Below, one piece after another: positions 54,250 through 64,000 of a DNA stretch of 64,000 nt (its first letter is position 1; each line of letters starts with the position of its first letter). Both the position numbers and the translations under genes were made by a program. The notes below the pieces were generated by a model, which worked only from the letters and a program-made list of their open reading frames with translations, was not told where the DNA came from and made no database searches. The stretch comes from Toxotes chatareus. Lineage: Eukaryota > Chordata > Actinopteri > Toxotidae. Location: assembly GCA_016801885.1 (NCBI GenBank), contig JAFBJY010000102.1, positions 1-64,000 of the forward strand, written 5' to 3'.

Positions 54250-54606
54250 GAAGGAGAGGTACCAGGGGTCCTTCATCCCAACAGTTGTGAGGTTGTACAA
54301 TGACAACACATAATGAAACCATGTTACATATACTACTGCTCTGCACTGCCAAAATTCTGTTTTTTTTTGTTTACATACACCACCAGTCACTTTCTTTACA
54401 AAGACTCAAGCACCTTTTGTATATAGTATATAATATTTATAACCTGAGTACTTTTTGCCTTTGTTTTTTCTCCTTTGTGTTTTTGGATTGTATATTGTTA
54501 TTTTTATATTTTCTGTTACTGCCGTTTTCTACCTTTTTCTATATGCTGCTGAAACAATTGAATTTCCCCGTTGTGGGATGAATAAAGTCTATCTTATCTT
54601 ATCTTT

Positions 54607-57108
54607 TTGCTTCGTGCTTCATTGCTTCAAAATGTTTCAAGCTTTTCATTGGCTCATAGTCTTTCCTTGTATGTCATTGGCTCATGGCGTTTCAATGCAT
54701 TCTGAGCCAATGACAGTTTGACAGGTTTGACAGATTTGAGTGGTTTGGTGCCACCAGCTATATATAAGATGCATCATTATGCTTCAAAATGGGGTTGTGA
54801 GGAGATAGAGATTTGGAGAGTGAGAGTATTTTGTCAAGTTTCATGGTGAGTACCACCAATAAGCAACGTTCTAAAGTTTGGGATCATTTTGATCTCATAT
54901 CACCAAATAAGGTATAATGCAGTTTATGGCATACATTTTATGTTTCCATAATTGAATTGTATTTTTAATCTTTCAATGGGTCTCAAAATTACAATTGCTT
55001 GTAGGTGCGGTGTTTACTCTGCACACAAGAGTTGTCTTACAGCAACAACACATCATCTATGCTGAGACACTTGCGTGCCAGGCATGATGACAATCATACC
55101 CATCAACACTGGAAATCCTGACAGTAAGCTAAATATATACATATATATAGTGCATATATGTATGTGTGTGTGTCTATTTATTGTAGATGATGTGTATCAT
55201 ATTCATATAGCAACCTTTCTCCAACACAGTGTCCAGAAAACAGCAGCTGGATGAGGCCTTGGAGGACATGATAGTTAAAGATGGTCAGCCTTTTTCTGTC
55301 GTTGTGGATGAAGGGTTCCAAAATTTCATTAAAATCCTGGACCCATCATTCTCCATTCCAAGCCACAAAACTGTAAAGGCAATGGTGGAAGCAAGGTACA
55401 CTGTAACCAAAGAGAAGGCCTTGGTCTGTGGGATGGTTACTGATGGGGCTGACAATATTATGGCAAGTGTTACTCAGTTAAACGTTAGACATATTTATTG
55501 CTTTGCCCACATGCTGAATCTCATTGTCAAAAAATCACTCTGTCGGACTTTTGAGCTGGAAAACATGCATAGTAGGGCCCATAAAAATAGTGGCACACTT
55601 CAAGTCCAGTTCAAAAGCAAAGGAAAAGTTGTGCTCTATTCAATCTAATATGGGCATGCCCCAAAAAAGCTTGTTCAAGAGATCGAAAACCAGATGGAAC
55701 AGCACTTATGCCTTGTTCCATAGGCTTTATGAGCAGAGAGAACCTTTAGGGGCAGCCCTGGCATCACTTAGCACTGACATAGTGCCTTTCACTGCTGATG
55801 ACTATGCAGCAATCAACCAGTGCCTGACAGATTTAAGGCCATTCTATCAGGCAACTGTTGAGCTTTCTGAGGAAAGGAGAGTGTCGGGGTCAAAGGCAAT
55901 TCCTATAGCCAAAATGCTGAGACATGTAATTTCTACCGAATGTGCCCAAATGGCTCCTTGTATTGGTGCCACGCTTGCCAACCATTTGAAAACTAATTTG
56001 AATGAACAATTCAGTGGCTTGGAAAAGGTGAACTCCCCGTCTGTGGCCACCATCTTGGATCCACGGTTTAAACAGGCTGGCTTTACTAATCAAAGCAAAG
56101 CTCAGGCTGCTGTAGAAAGGCTGACACCAGAGTGTGCCAGTCTTATTGATGGGTCGGCAGAAGATGTGCCACTGGTGACTGCAACAACATCTGCCAGTGC
56201 TGGTGAAGAAAATTACAACTTGTGGGCTTTACTGGACAACTATGTAGAGTCTCAGCACCACACCAGCAGTGCATCTGTCAGCACTGCAGTGGAGATCCAG
56301 AGGTATGCATGTTGATTACTGTTGAAACATCAGTTGTTTTATTCAGTCATTCACTGTCTTACTGCCTGTGTCATATTTGAAAGAACAGATTCTGACAAGA
56401 GCAGAGGATCCCCTGAAGTACTGGGTGGCATGAAAGACTTTATATCCTACGCTGTGGAAACTTGCATGCAAGTATCTGTGCATCTCAGCATCATCTGTTC
56501 TCTGTGGAAGGATATTTTCCAAAGCTGGGGAGCTGGTCAGCCAGAAGAGGAGCCGACTGAAGCCTGCGACAGTAGAAAAACTTATTCTATTTATTTATTA
56601 TTAAATTATATTTCTCAATAAAAACCCGTGAAGACAGAGACAAACACCATGATCATTTTCAAAGTAAGAAGGATCTCTAATCCTGTTAGGGACTTTTTTT
56701 GACATAAAGAAATAAAGCTCAAAGCTTTAAATAAACCCTTAACCAACATTTAACCCTTAATATAATTTGCATTTATTCTTTGGGTCAATCTGGAATGTGT
56801 TTTAGAGTATGGGGGAGAACATCTGCATATTTTATTGTAATGATAATATAATCATTATTTGGTATGAATGAACAAAACACTTGAATGACCACAACACTTG
56901 AATGACCACTCAGACTTTTCTGAACTTTTATTGCTGTCGTGGGATTGAAAGTGCCAGTGCTTCAGTCGTGCTCTTTAGAAGGTGCTATGGCTTCAGTTGT
57001 GCACCAGATGTCACCGTGACTGAAGTCTTGAAGCTTTGAATCTTTTTCGCACAATTGTTAGGAAAGCTTCAGTGCCTCATGAGGCTTCACTTGCCCACCA
57101 CTACTTTT
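54607..57108 (+). mobile_element. hAT DNA transposon (BED type), autonomous-type but broken
   Basis: It contains BED exon, catalytic and dimerisation regions of a hAT transposase over about 2.5 kb. The right end carries 'gcttcagtgcctcatgaggc' then 'ttcacttgcccaccact'. Reversed, this gives AGTGGTGGGCAAGTGAAGCC, a hAT-style terminus. On the left, related 'gcttcgtgcttcattgcttc' is present but the outermost bases are lost where the LINE tail joins at 54606. The flanking duplication therefore cannot be tested. Confidence 0.75.
54843..56620 (+). pseudogene. hAT transposase with BED zinc finger, split by introns and a frameshift
   Basis: Exon 1 (ATG 54843) reads MVSTTNKQRSKVWDHFDLIS and ends near 54912 at a GT donor. 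After an intron-like gap, CTQELSYSNNTSSMLRHLRA (BED finger) follows at about 55030. Frame 55229-55570 has GFQNFIKILDPSFSIPSHKT and MVTDGADNIMASV; frame 55570-56315 has RSKTRWNSTYALFHRLYEQR and LDPRFKQAGF. After another intron-like gap (about 56304-56404), GRIFSKAGELVSQKRSRL marks the hAT dimerisation region. The enzyme would excise and insert hAT elements. A shift near 55570 and a stop near 56430 break it. Confidence 0.85.
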
Positions 57109-59461
57109 TAGTTTAGGTATGGCGAGATGCATAAATAGCATTTGAGCGGTGCGTTTATTTACAGCCTAAAAAAGAAGTGCTATCAAAAAGCAAGGCAAAA
57201 TTAACAAAAATTAAATTCACAATTTACTGGGTATTACATCCCTCACTCTCTCCTCGAGCGCTTTGTTGGCCGGAGCATTATAAACCCTAAGCCCCTTCCA
57301 AGACTGACCAATTTACAATCAGTGCATTAAATGAGATCTCTGGTCACCACATCTTCATAATCAGGTCCCACATTAAACTCACAACAAAACACAAATCATC
57401 ATTTCAATAATTCACACATACATGAATCTGCTTCATCATATCATCCATTATATTAATGCCAACCCAAAATGCCCCCTCCCGCAATTAAGCAGCTGCACAG
57501 GTACCTCCTACCACTGTATAAGGCAGCCTTCTTCAGCTGCTCTGGTTCAGCCCCAGGCACAGAGAAGGAGAGGACCAAGATGGCAGCAGCACTGGTAAAA
57601 GCATGAGTGAATAAACCATCATGAAATAACAGAGCTGGTGTGTAGTGTGTTTCTTATGTTTTACTGTGAGAGTTGGGTATATGGTGTATGAACATTTGTC
57701 CAATGTGGTGCGTGTGCTCACCAGGAAAACAGTGGGGAATTATTTGTTATGAACCATGAATGGGTACAGGGCTGAGTGTCTGTCCTACCATGTGCTACCA
57801 GTGAGCAGTGACGTGGTCTTCGTCTCAGAGGGAAACAGGAAAAAGACAAGAAGTAGACAGAGGACAGATAAACAAGGGCTAGGGTTTCAAAGGGTCTGGT
57901 CACAATGCAGGAAGAACTGAGAGACAGGAAGAGGGAGAGAGATACTGAGAGCAGTGGTCAGATGGACATGTGCTCTGGAGATGCAGATGATCAGGTGAGA
58001 AAATCAGCTACAGCATCAGATGTTGTTCCAGGGATCAGTAAACTTTCAAGTGGCCTCATCCTGAGGTTTAAAATCCTTTCAGATGATATTGTGTCCACAT
58101 GGTATCATGTATTTAAACACTGTAAAAAATGAAATGAGAGGTCAGCAGAGACCTGTTACAGTCACTGCTGTGGCCAAGAACACTAAGGGGGAGTGGACAG
58201 GTGTAGAAACCCCAAGACAGACAGACAAGTCAGTTAAAGTCCTCTTTATTAAACTCACAATCACTGGATCAAAGTCCAAGGCCAGGAAACAAAACTTAAA
58301 CAGCTAAATTGTCCAAGAAGGAGAAAAACTTAAGAAGCTCAAGTTAAAAACTTAAAACTCTGAAGTCCTTACTTGAGGTGAACAAATGAAAGAGAATCCA
58401 AAGGGAACAGAGGACAAATCCCAGAGGTGACAAAGGCAGGGAAACAGGTAACACTAAGGGCAGGACACAGATTCCAGGATGAGAAAAGCAGGTACAACCA
58501 CAGCAAGAACACAGCAGGAACAGACTTGGACAAAACACTGGTGAACACAGTCTCAGAGACAAGGGAAGAATGAGACTTAAATACACTAGGGCTAATTCAC
58601 AACAGGTGACACACATTAGGGCGGGACAGACAATCAGCAAAAGAGGGAAACAGGAAAAAGACAAGAAGTAGACAGAGGACAGATACACAAGGGCTAGGGC
58701 TTCAAAATAAAATGGGAAAAGCAAAACCAAAACTCAAGTGACCAAAACAAGAATAACATGTTTTAACAAAAACAGGAAACTACCAAAACCCAAGAGACCA
58801 AAAGGTGCTATATAGAGTTTAACAAAAGTCCAAAAAGAGTTGAAAATATCCTGTCCTCATGCACAGATCCTGCAGTTTTTCATATGTATTCACTCAGTAT
58901 TGGCCTGTCTCCATTGGTTGGCACTGGAGTTTAGAATGAAACATGAAATCTTAGTTATTACCTAACACAGTGAAACCACTGAGTACATTTGTGAATAGTT
59001 GTCTCCGTTCAGGAAGCAGCCTGACTTCCTCTAGTAAATAATAACAAATAAGGAGCTCTTACATGGACTTATACAGTAAACAATCATCACAATCATTTCA
59101 AGTTTCCATCATATTATTCCTGAGATAATATTTAACATTTCCAAATCAGCACTTCAGGAGCTTTGGCACCTTCTAGAGGCAGTTAGTGGAAATAAGCTCA
59201 GGTGAAGAGCAGATTTCATTGTTGACTCTCTTTAATATCACACTTTGTGAATTTGTTCCTCTTCTGCTCTCAGCTTTCTTACCCTGGACTTCATCTGTCA
59301 GCCAGTGATGATGTTTAACCCAGCACGTGCTTCATGGTTCACTTCTGTTTATCTGAACATCTCAGCTGCCATCCCTGGTGGGGTGAGTGCAAAGAGGTTT
59401 GGAAACAATATAGAGATGACATTTCTGGAAATCAGATTCAAAATGATCAACTTTACTCAGT
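57109..59461. other. No supported gene; interspersed repeats
   Basis: Short frames only. A 70-bp segment ('gagggaaacaggaaaaagac' to 'gggctagggtttcaaa') occurs at 57828-57898 and again at 58640-58710 in the same orientation. 58180-58740 has the A/G-rich look of a fish interspersed repeat. A possible exon at 59277-59395 lies between a pyrimidine-rich AG and a gtgagt; it is open in one frame, but no family is recognised. Confidence 0.55.
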
Positions 59462-60872
59462 ACCCTAAAACAGCTCCTATTGGCCCACATTTTCTCTGAT
59501 CCTCCTCTGTTCTCCAACACATCAAGAACTATCTCCCCAGACTTGACCCCTACCAGTTCGCATATCATCGGTAACAGATCCACAGAGGATGCTATCGCTG
59601 TAACTCTCCACTCTGTGCTGAGCCATCTGGAGCAGCAGCAGATCTACGTTCGGATGCTGTTTGTGGATTACAGTTCCGCCTTCAACACAATCATTCCCAA
59701 CATTCTCATCACCAAACTGGACACTCTCGGCCTCCCCCCTCTCACATGTGCCTGGATAAAAGACTTTCTAACCAACCGACCCCAGACCGTGAGACTCGGC
59801 CCCCAACTCTCCTCCATTTGCACGCTGAGCACCGGCTCTCCACAGGGCTGTGTGCTGAGCCCCCCTGTACTGCCTCTACACCCACGACTGCAGTCCAGCC
59901 CACAACAGCAACCTCATTGTTAAGTTTGCTGACGACACTACAGTGGTCGGACTCATCTCAAAGGGAGATGAAGCAGCCTACAGAGAGGAGGTCCTGAAGT
60001 TGGCATCCTGGTGTTCAGAGAACAACCTGGTTCTGAACACCAAGAAAACCAAGGAGATCATTGTCGACTTCAGGAGGCACAGCACCGACTTAGCCCCCTC
60101 TACATCAATGGCGAGTGCGTGGAGAGAGTCCACACTTCCTGAGGGTCCTCAGGAAGCACAACCTGGACTCCATCCTGCTGCTGACCTTCTACCGCTCGTC
60201 GATTGAGAGCCTGCTAACGTGCTGCATCACAGTATGGTGCGGCAGCTGCACCATGGCAGACAGGGAGAGGCTTCAGAGGGTAGTTAAGGCGGCACAGAAG
60301 ATCATTGGCTGCCCCTTCCCCTCCCTGATGGACATTTACACCTCCCGCTGCCTCAGCAGAGCAAAGAGCATCACCAAGGACAGCTCCCACCCTGGCTTTG
60401 CTCTGTTTGACCTGTTGCCCTCAGGAAGGCGCTACAGGCACATCAGAACAAAGACTAACAGACTCAGAGACAGTTTTTTCCCGAAAGCCATAACCATACT
60501 GAACTCACACATGCACTGAACGCCACAGTCTATTCCCCTGACCCCCCGGACTTCCTTCCTTCTATCCACTCACTGTGCAATATCCGTATACTGTGCAATA
60601 TCCATTAATGTGCAATAACCCATACTTCTTGAACTGTGCACCTTACCCCCCCTTGTATTTTGTTTTTTTTCTCTTCATATTGTTGTATAGCTTTCCTTTT
60701 ACATTTTGACTTGCACTAAACTTATTTAATTTAATCTTATTTTATTTTATTTTATTCTATTCTATGTTGTATATTTATACATGTTGCACTGGAGAAGGAG
60801 ATGCTTTCCATCTCGTTGTACATGTAAAAGATGTCCAATGACAATAAAAGGCATTCTTTTCTATTCTATTCT
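59462..60872 (+). mobile_element. LINE (L2/CR1-type, Maui-like tail), 5'-truncated
   Basis: It begins inside the reverse transcriptase and ends with 'gtccaatgacaataaaaggc' and a (ATTCT)n tail at about 60849-60872. The 3' untranslated region has repeated 'actgtgcaatatccgta' units at about 60575-60620. It is a different family from the other LINEs here, judging by protein motifs and tail. Confidence 0.85.
59480..60519 (+). pseudogene. LINE reverse transcriptase C-terminal half
   Basis: Frame 59480-59923 holds MLFVDYSSAFNTIIPNIL (catalytic block) and TGSPQGCVLSP. The sequence then shifts to KFADDTTVVGLISKGDEAAY (second catalytic block, about 59920-59980), NNLVLNTKKTKEIIVDFRR, and in frame 60115-60519 LTFYRSSIESLLTCCITVWC and IIGCPFPSLMDIYTSRCLSR. 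It ends at a natural stop (60517-60519). Shifts lie near 59870 and 60100; the latter removes about 30-60 residues compared with the other LINEs. Inactive. Confidence 0.85.
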
Positions 60873-60931
60873 AAATCAAGTTTAGGGATGATATTTTTTG
60901 TTTATTCTGAATCAAAAAATGGAGATAAAAG

Positions 60932-61039
60932 GCTTATAGCACCTAGTATTCCCAGGTGATGTCCCATCCAAGTTCTAACCAGGCCCTACTCTACTTATCT
61001 TTCGAGATCAGGCGTGCCCAGGGTGGTATGGCCGTAAGC
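60932..61039 (-). pseudogene. 5S rRNA pseudogene (108 nt)
   Basis: The minus strand from 61039 reads GCTTACGGCCATACCACCCT, GGGCACGCCTGATCTCG, then GGGCCTGGTTAGAACTTGG and GAATACTAGGTGCTATAAGC. It lacks about 11 nt after the first GATCTCG. The internal control region is altered (AAGATAAGTAGAGTA in place of the usual box A/intermediate element), so transcription is unlikely. A TTTT run follows the 3' end. It is more complete than the copy at 15416-15503. Confidence 0.9.
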
Positions 61040-61870
61040 AACACCAACCCATATAAAAAGTTTCTTTATACATGCTAAAACGCCACTAACAAATCCAATG
61101 TTTAATAGGGACAATAATCATCTCGATTTCTCTACAAATCCAAGCACAAGAAGCAATCAAAATCACCTTATCCACCTGACGAGAATTCTCTGACTATCCA
61201 TCATCTGATAAAGGCTTTTACTGAGTCTGATCACTTATAGGTCCATTCCTGTCCAACATTGAGTAAGATGGAAGATGGAAATATTTAAAACAGCTACTTT
61301 TTGTGTGTGTGCCCAAACACTTTTGGGCTGAACATCGTGTTCTTGTGTGCTTAAATATCACATCCAGTTAACAAACATCATCTGAACAAAACATTTCACT
61401 AAATGAACTAAACACTGACATGAACTACTAACATGTACTGACTTACTGAAAACCTTGGAGGTGATCTGGACTTTCCTGTAGTGTCCTCTTGTCCTTGTAA
61501 CAGCAGTAGCTCCTCCCTTCCTTGTCAATAATTGTGCAGAAATATCTGAGTGCTTCTTTCTTCCTAAATCATGAGCAAGTCCTGTCCAGTCCAACTGTTT
61601 CTGCTCCTGTTTGACTTCTGAACTTGTCTCTGGCTGTGTGTCCACTTACTGCAGCCTGTGACATCAGACTGTAGAATGTTGATACATCAAAGGCATCAAA
61701 GGACAAACACACACACACACACACACACACACCCATATGCAGATAGATAGATCGATAGATAGATAGACAGATAAACATAGACAGATAGATAGACACCATC
61801 AACATGAGCAGAGATGGAAACATCAAAGGCATCAAAGGACAAACACACTCACACACACATGCTGGTACTT
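61040..61870. repeat. 5S-associated spacer repeat, copy 4 (full)
   Basis: Nearly identical to 15504-16200 and in the same position relative to 5S. A TATA-like stretch ('catataaaaag', 61049-61060) lies about 20-28 bp upstream of the 5S start on the minus strand, as in fish 5S promoters. A 95-codon minus-strand frame (61645-61358) is open here too. The end is extended by a longer CA run (61709-61733) and a GATA-type microsatellite (61741-61798). Confidence 0.75.
61741..61798. repeat. GATA-type microsatellite
   Basis: Imperfect (AGAT)n with interruptions, directly after a CA repeat. Confidence 0.9.
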
Positions 61871-63052
61871 ATGTTGACCTTCTCTCAAACGCTAATGGTC
61901 CAAGATCTCAGGAGATTGCTGAAAAGCAATGAATTGCCGACATGCTACCATACAAAGGCATTTATACGTCATCGTAAAGCCCCGCCCACAGGTGAGAGAA
62001 CAAACTGTATCAGCCAATCATCATTCCACTCACTTTCCTCTGACCCTTCTCTGAAATTCCCAGTGGGTGAACTTTGAATTTCCTGAATTATTTTACTGAT
62101 TGTGAGAATGATTTCAGCACCAAACAATACAAAATCACATTAGTTCATCAGAATTCTCACTCTTTGTACTAAATTCTGTCCCTTTTTTACATTACCAATT
62201 CATTAAACATGTACAAAATTAATATTGCTGTAGAATGTTGATACATCAAAGTCATCAAAGGACAAACACACACACACTCACACACACATACTGGTACTTA
62301 TGTCTTTGTGAGGACACTTGCTGACATAGCCCTTACCCCTAACCCTAACCAAAACCCAATTCTAACCCTGAAACCAAGTCTTAACCCTCAAACAGCAACA
62401 TGAACACAGATGGAAACACTGCAGAGCTGCTTTTGAGGTTTGACAGGTAGAGATCATCAAATAATGGAATGATTTGATTTTAAACATGGAGTGGCTCCTC
62501 CCTTCATGGTGTTTGTTTTTAGTGTGTGAAAATGCAGAGTTTGGTCAGAGTAGAGAATGTGAGAGAGAAATGGGTTAGGTCAGGGTCTGTTGAGAATGTA
62601 TTTGAATAAGTGAAAGTTACAGGTAGGTGGTTATCTTGTGTAAAGGTGAAGTGTTTGTGTGAGTGAATTTACATGTAGAGATGTGTATTTTATCTGGCAA
62701 GTATTCAAACTGCATAGACAATAGGTTGACTGAGTTGTGTTAGGAATGTGTCCACATGTTTGCAGATAGCAGACACTCTTTTAATCACATATTTTTATGC
62801 ACAAAGCATCAATGTACAATGTGACATTTTTTTTTCTCAGGGCTGCATTGTTAAGGTAGGTTAAAGTTAAGTCAGGCAGTCTTTGGTATGTGAGAGTATG
62901 AGTGAGTTTCACCATATGTGATTTATGAAAGAAACATGTTGTTTCCCATTAATGTTAAGCGGATGAGAATGGCAACCTGTATTACAGAGTATGCATCAAT
63001 AAAAGTCATATGCTTGGTTGTAGACAGAGAAAAAATATACCAAGCGTCCATT
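61871..63052. other. No gene seen; partial spacer repeat at 62228-62330
   Basis: 'gatacatcaaagtcatcaaa' plus the CA run and 'tactggtacttatgtctttg' at 62228-62310 is a fragment of the same spacer repeat. Telomere-like 'cctaaccctaacc' lies at about 62338-62352. The rest has only short frames. Confidence 0.6.
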
Positions 63053-63288
63053 TACAGTCAAGCCCGAAATTATTCATACCCCTGGGAAATTTTGACTTAA
63101 AGTTACTTTTATTCAACCAGCAAGTGTTTTCTTGATTGGAAGTGACACAGGTGTCTCCCAGAAGATAATAAGACGATGTACAAGAGGCATCATTGTGGAA
63201 AAAAATATTTCTCAGCTTTGATTTACATTTAAAAGTAACTTTAAGTCAAAATTTGCCAGGGTTATGAATAATTTCAGGCTTGACTGTA
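63053..63288. mobile_element. Tc1/mariner-type MITE, 236 bp
   Basis: The left end TACAGTCAAGCCCGAAATTA and the right end, whose reverse complement is TACAGTCAAGCCTGAAATTA, form terminal inverted repeats of about 55 bp ('ttttgacttaaagttacttt' inside). TA at both outer edges and the CAGT start fit Tc1/mariner. There is no transposase; it is non-autonomous. Confidence 0.9.
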
Positions 63289-64000
63289 GTACATAAAGAA
63301 TAAAATTATTATGTTTGGAATAACTAGTGATAACTAGAATAAATAGTAATAATGTATGATAACATGGAGTGCACGGTCATAAAGAACATAAGGCATTACC
63401 TTGGCTTTGAACTCACAGTCTTTGACTTTCTGCTCAAGCGTGCAACCTGTTGAGCTATTGCCCTTTCTGCTTCACAGGGCAGTTTGTGCTCATTTTCTCA
63501 ATTACTGAAACAAAGTTGGTTTTTGTGTGTGTAAGAGCTCATTTTCTGTGGTTATGAATGTATGAAAAAAATTAATTTGTAGCTGTGCAGACAGTGTCTT
63601 GTGTGTGGGTGTATTGTCATTTGATCAAGAGGTGATGTAAATGTGAACTGAGGTAGCTCAGTGATAGGGACAGTTCAGCCAGGTGTGATCAGTCAGGTCT
63701 TTTCAGTGTGTAGTTGAGCTGTTTGTCAGGGATGGACAAAGTTATACAAATGGAAATGAAAGTAATCCAGATGGTCGCTTTGTGTGGATGTACTGAGAGC
63801 TGTAAAAGAGGTGAAATGCATCTGATTCTGTTTAACTCAGGGATGTGATCCAAGATGTCAGCAATGTTGTTGTAAGGCAGAGAATTTAGGTAAAGAGAGT
63901 TCATTCATGTTAGTATAAAACATTGCATCATGTTTAAAGTTTGTTTTTTATTATATTGTGAGAGTAATATGTGGAAACAAAACAAGCTTTTCTTAGCAAG
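63289..64000. other. No feature seen
   Basis: Only short frames and AT-rich sequence to the right edge. Confidence 0.6.

Larger units (their letters stand above)
51955..54606 (+). mobile_element. LINE (Jockey/CR1/L2 group), longest copy
   Basis: It starts within the endonuclease (QYVKCCTRDNKTLDLLYANI, GRSDHNLVHLV near 52065), has the linker, a full reverse transcriptase and the 3' end 'gggatgaataaagtctatct' with TTATC units to 54606. It is the same family as the copy at 1-2293. The tail abuts the hAT element that follows. The reading frame is broken in four or five places, fewer than in copy 1. Confidence 0.88.

Noticed and set aside
59277..59395. Exon-like stretch between a pyrimidine-rich AG and a gtgagt
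   Set aside because: Open in one frame but without a recognised family or neighbouring exons; kept only as a note in the region entry.

Overview
The window looks like teleost fish nuclear DNA. The evidence is the mix of repeats: several Jockey/CR1/L2-group LINEs with fish-type 3' tails, a Penelope-like element with a GIY-YIG domain, hAT, piggyBac and Tc1/mariner-type DNA transposons, and two Maverick/Polinton elements. There are also vertebrate U1, U2 and U5 snRNA sequences and degenerate 5S rRNA sequences. I see no complete host protein-coding gene. Almost every long reading frame belongs to a mobile element, and nearly all are broken by frameshifts, stops or deletions.

Layout. 1-2293: internally deleted LINE. 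2286-10440: right-hand part of a Maverick (copy A), with decayed convergent genes for small virion proteins, protease, capsid and chromodomain integrase, two accessory genes and the right terminal repeat. 10441-15503: snRNA/5S cluster, all on the minus strand (U1 remnant, U2, U5 remnant, full-length 164-nt U1, U5, truncated U1, deleted 5S), split by an L2-type LINE at 10971-13068. 15504-21350: repeat-rich sequence with no convincing gene. 21352-24062: (TA)n, then a 177-bp satellite in about 11 direct and 4 inverted units. 24063-28600: Penelope-like element, followed by C-rich minisatellite and telomere-like sequence to about 30196. 30200-32469: LINE tail, then a hAT element with a piggyBac-type MITE nested in it. 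32470-36550: mostly unassigned, with one LINE C-terminal fragment.

36552-43739: Maverick copy B, complete at both ends (about 260-bp terminal inverted repeats) but only 7.2 kb long. It carries DNA polymerase B, packaging ATPase, two small virion-type genes, protease and the capsid C-terminus, and lacks integrase. 43740-51950: mixed repeats, a pseudogene of a transposon-like family, a possible LTR, an isolated exon and a hAT remnant. 51955-54606: the longest LINE. 54607-57108: BED-type hAT transposase. 57109-59460: repeats. 59462-60872: another LINE. 60879-61870: 5S pseudogene with its long spacer. 63053-63288: Tc1-type MITE.

Functional picture. The two Maverick copies lie in the same orientation and overlap only over about 1.5-1.8 kb (pX-like gene through the capsid C-terminus). 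Copy A keeps the integrase/capsid side and copy B the polymerase/ATPase side, so between them nearly the whole gene set of the family is represented, but neither could move alone. The other organised system is the snRNA/5S cluster, a roughly 1-kb tandem unit carrying U5 and U1 with U2 and 5S alongside. The rest is nested, decaying transposon sequence, which suggests a low-recombination or heterochromatic location.
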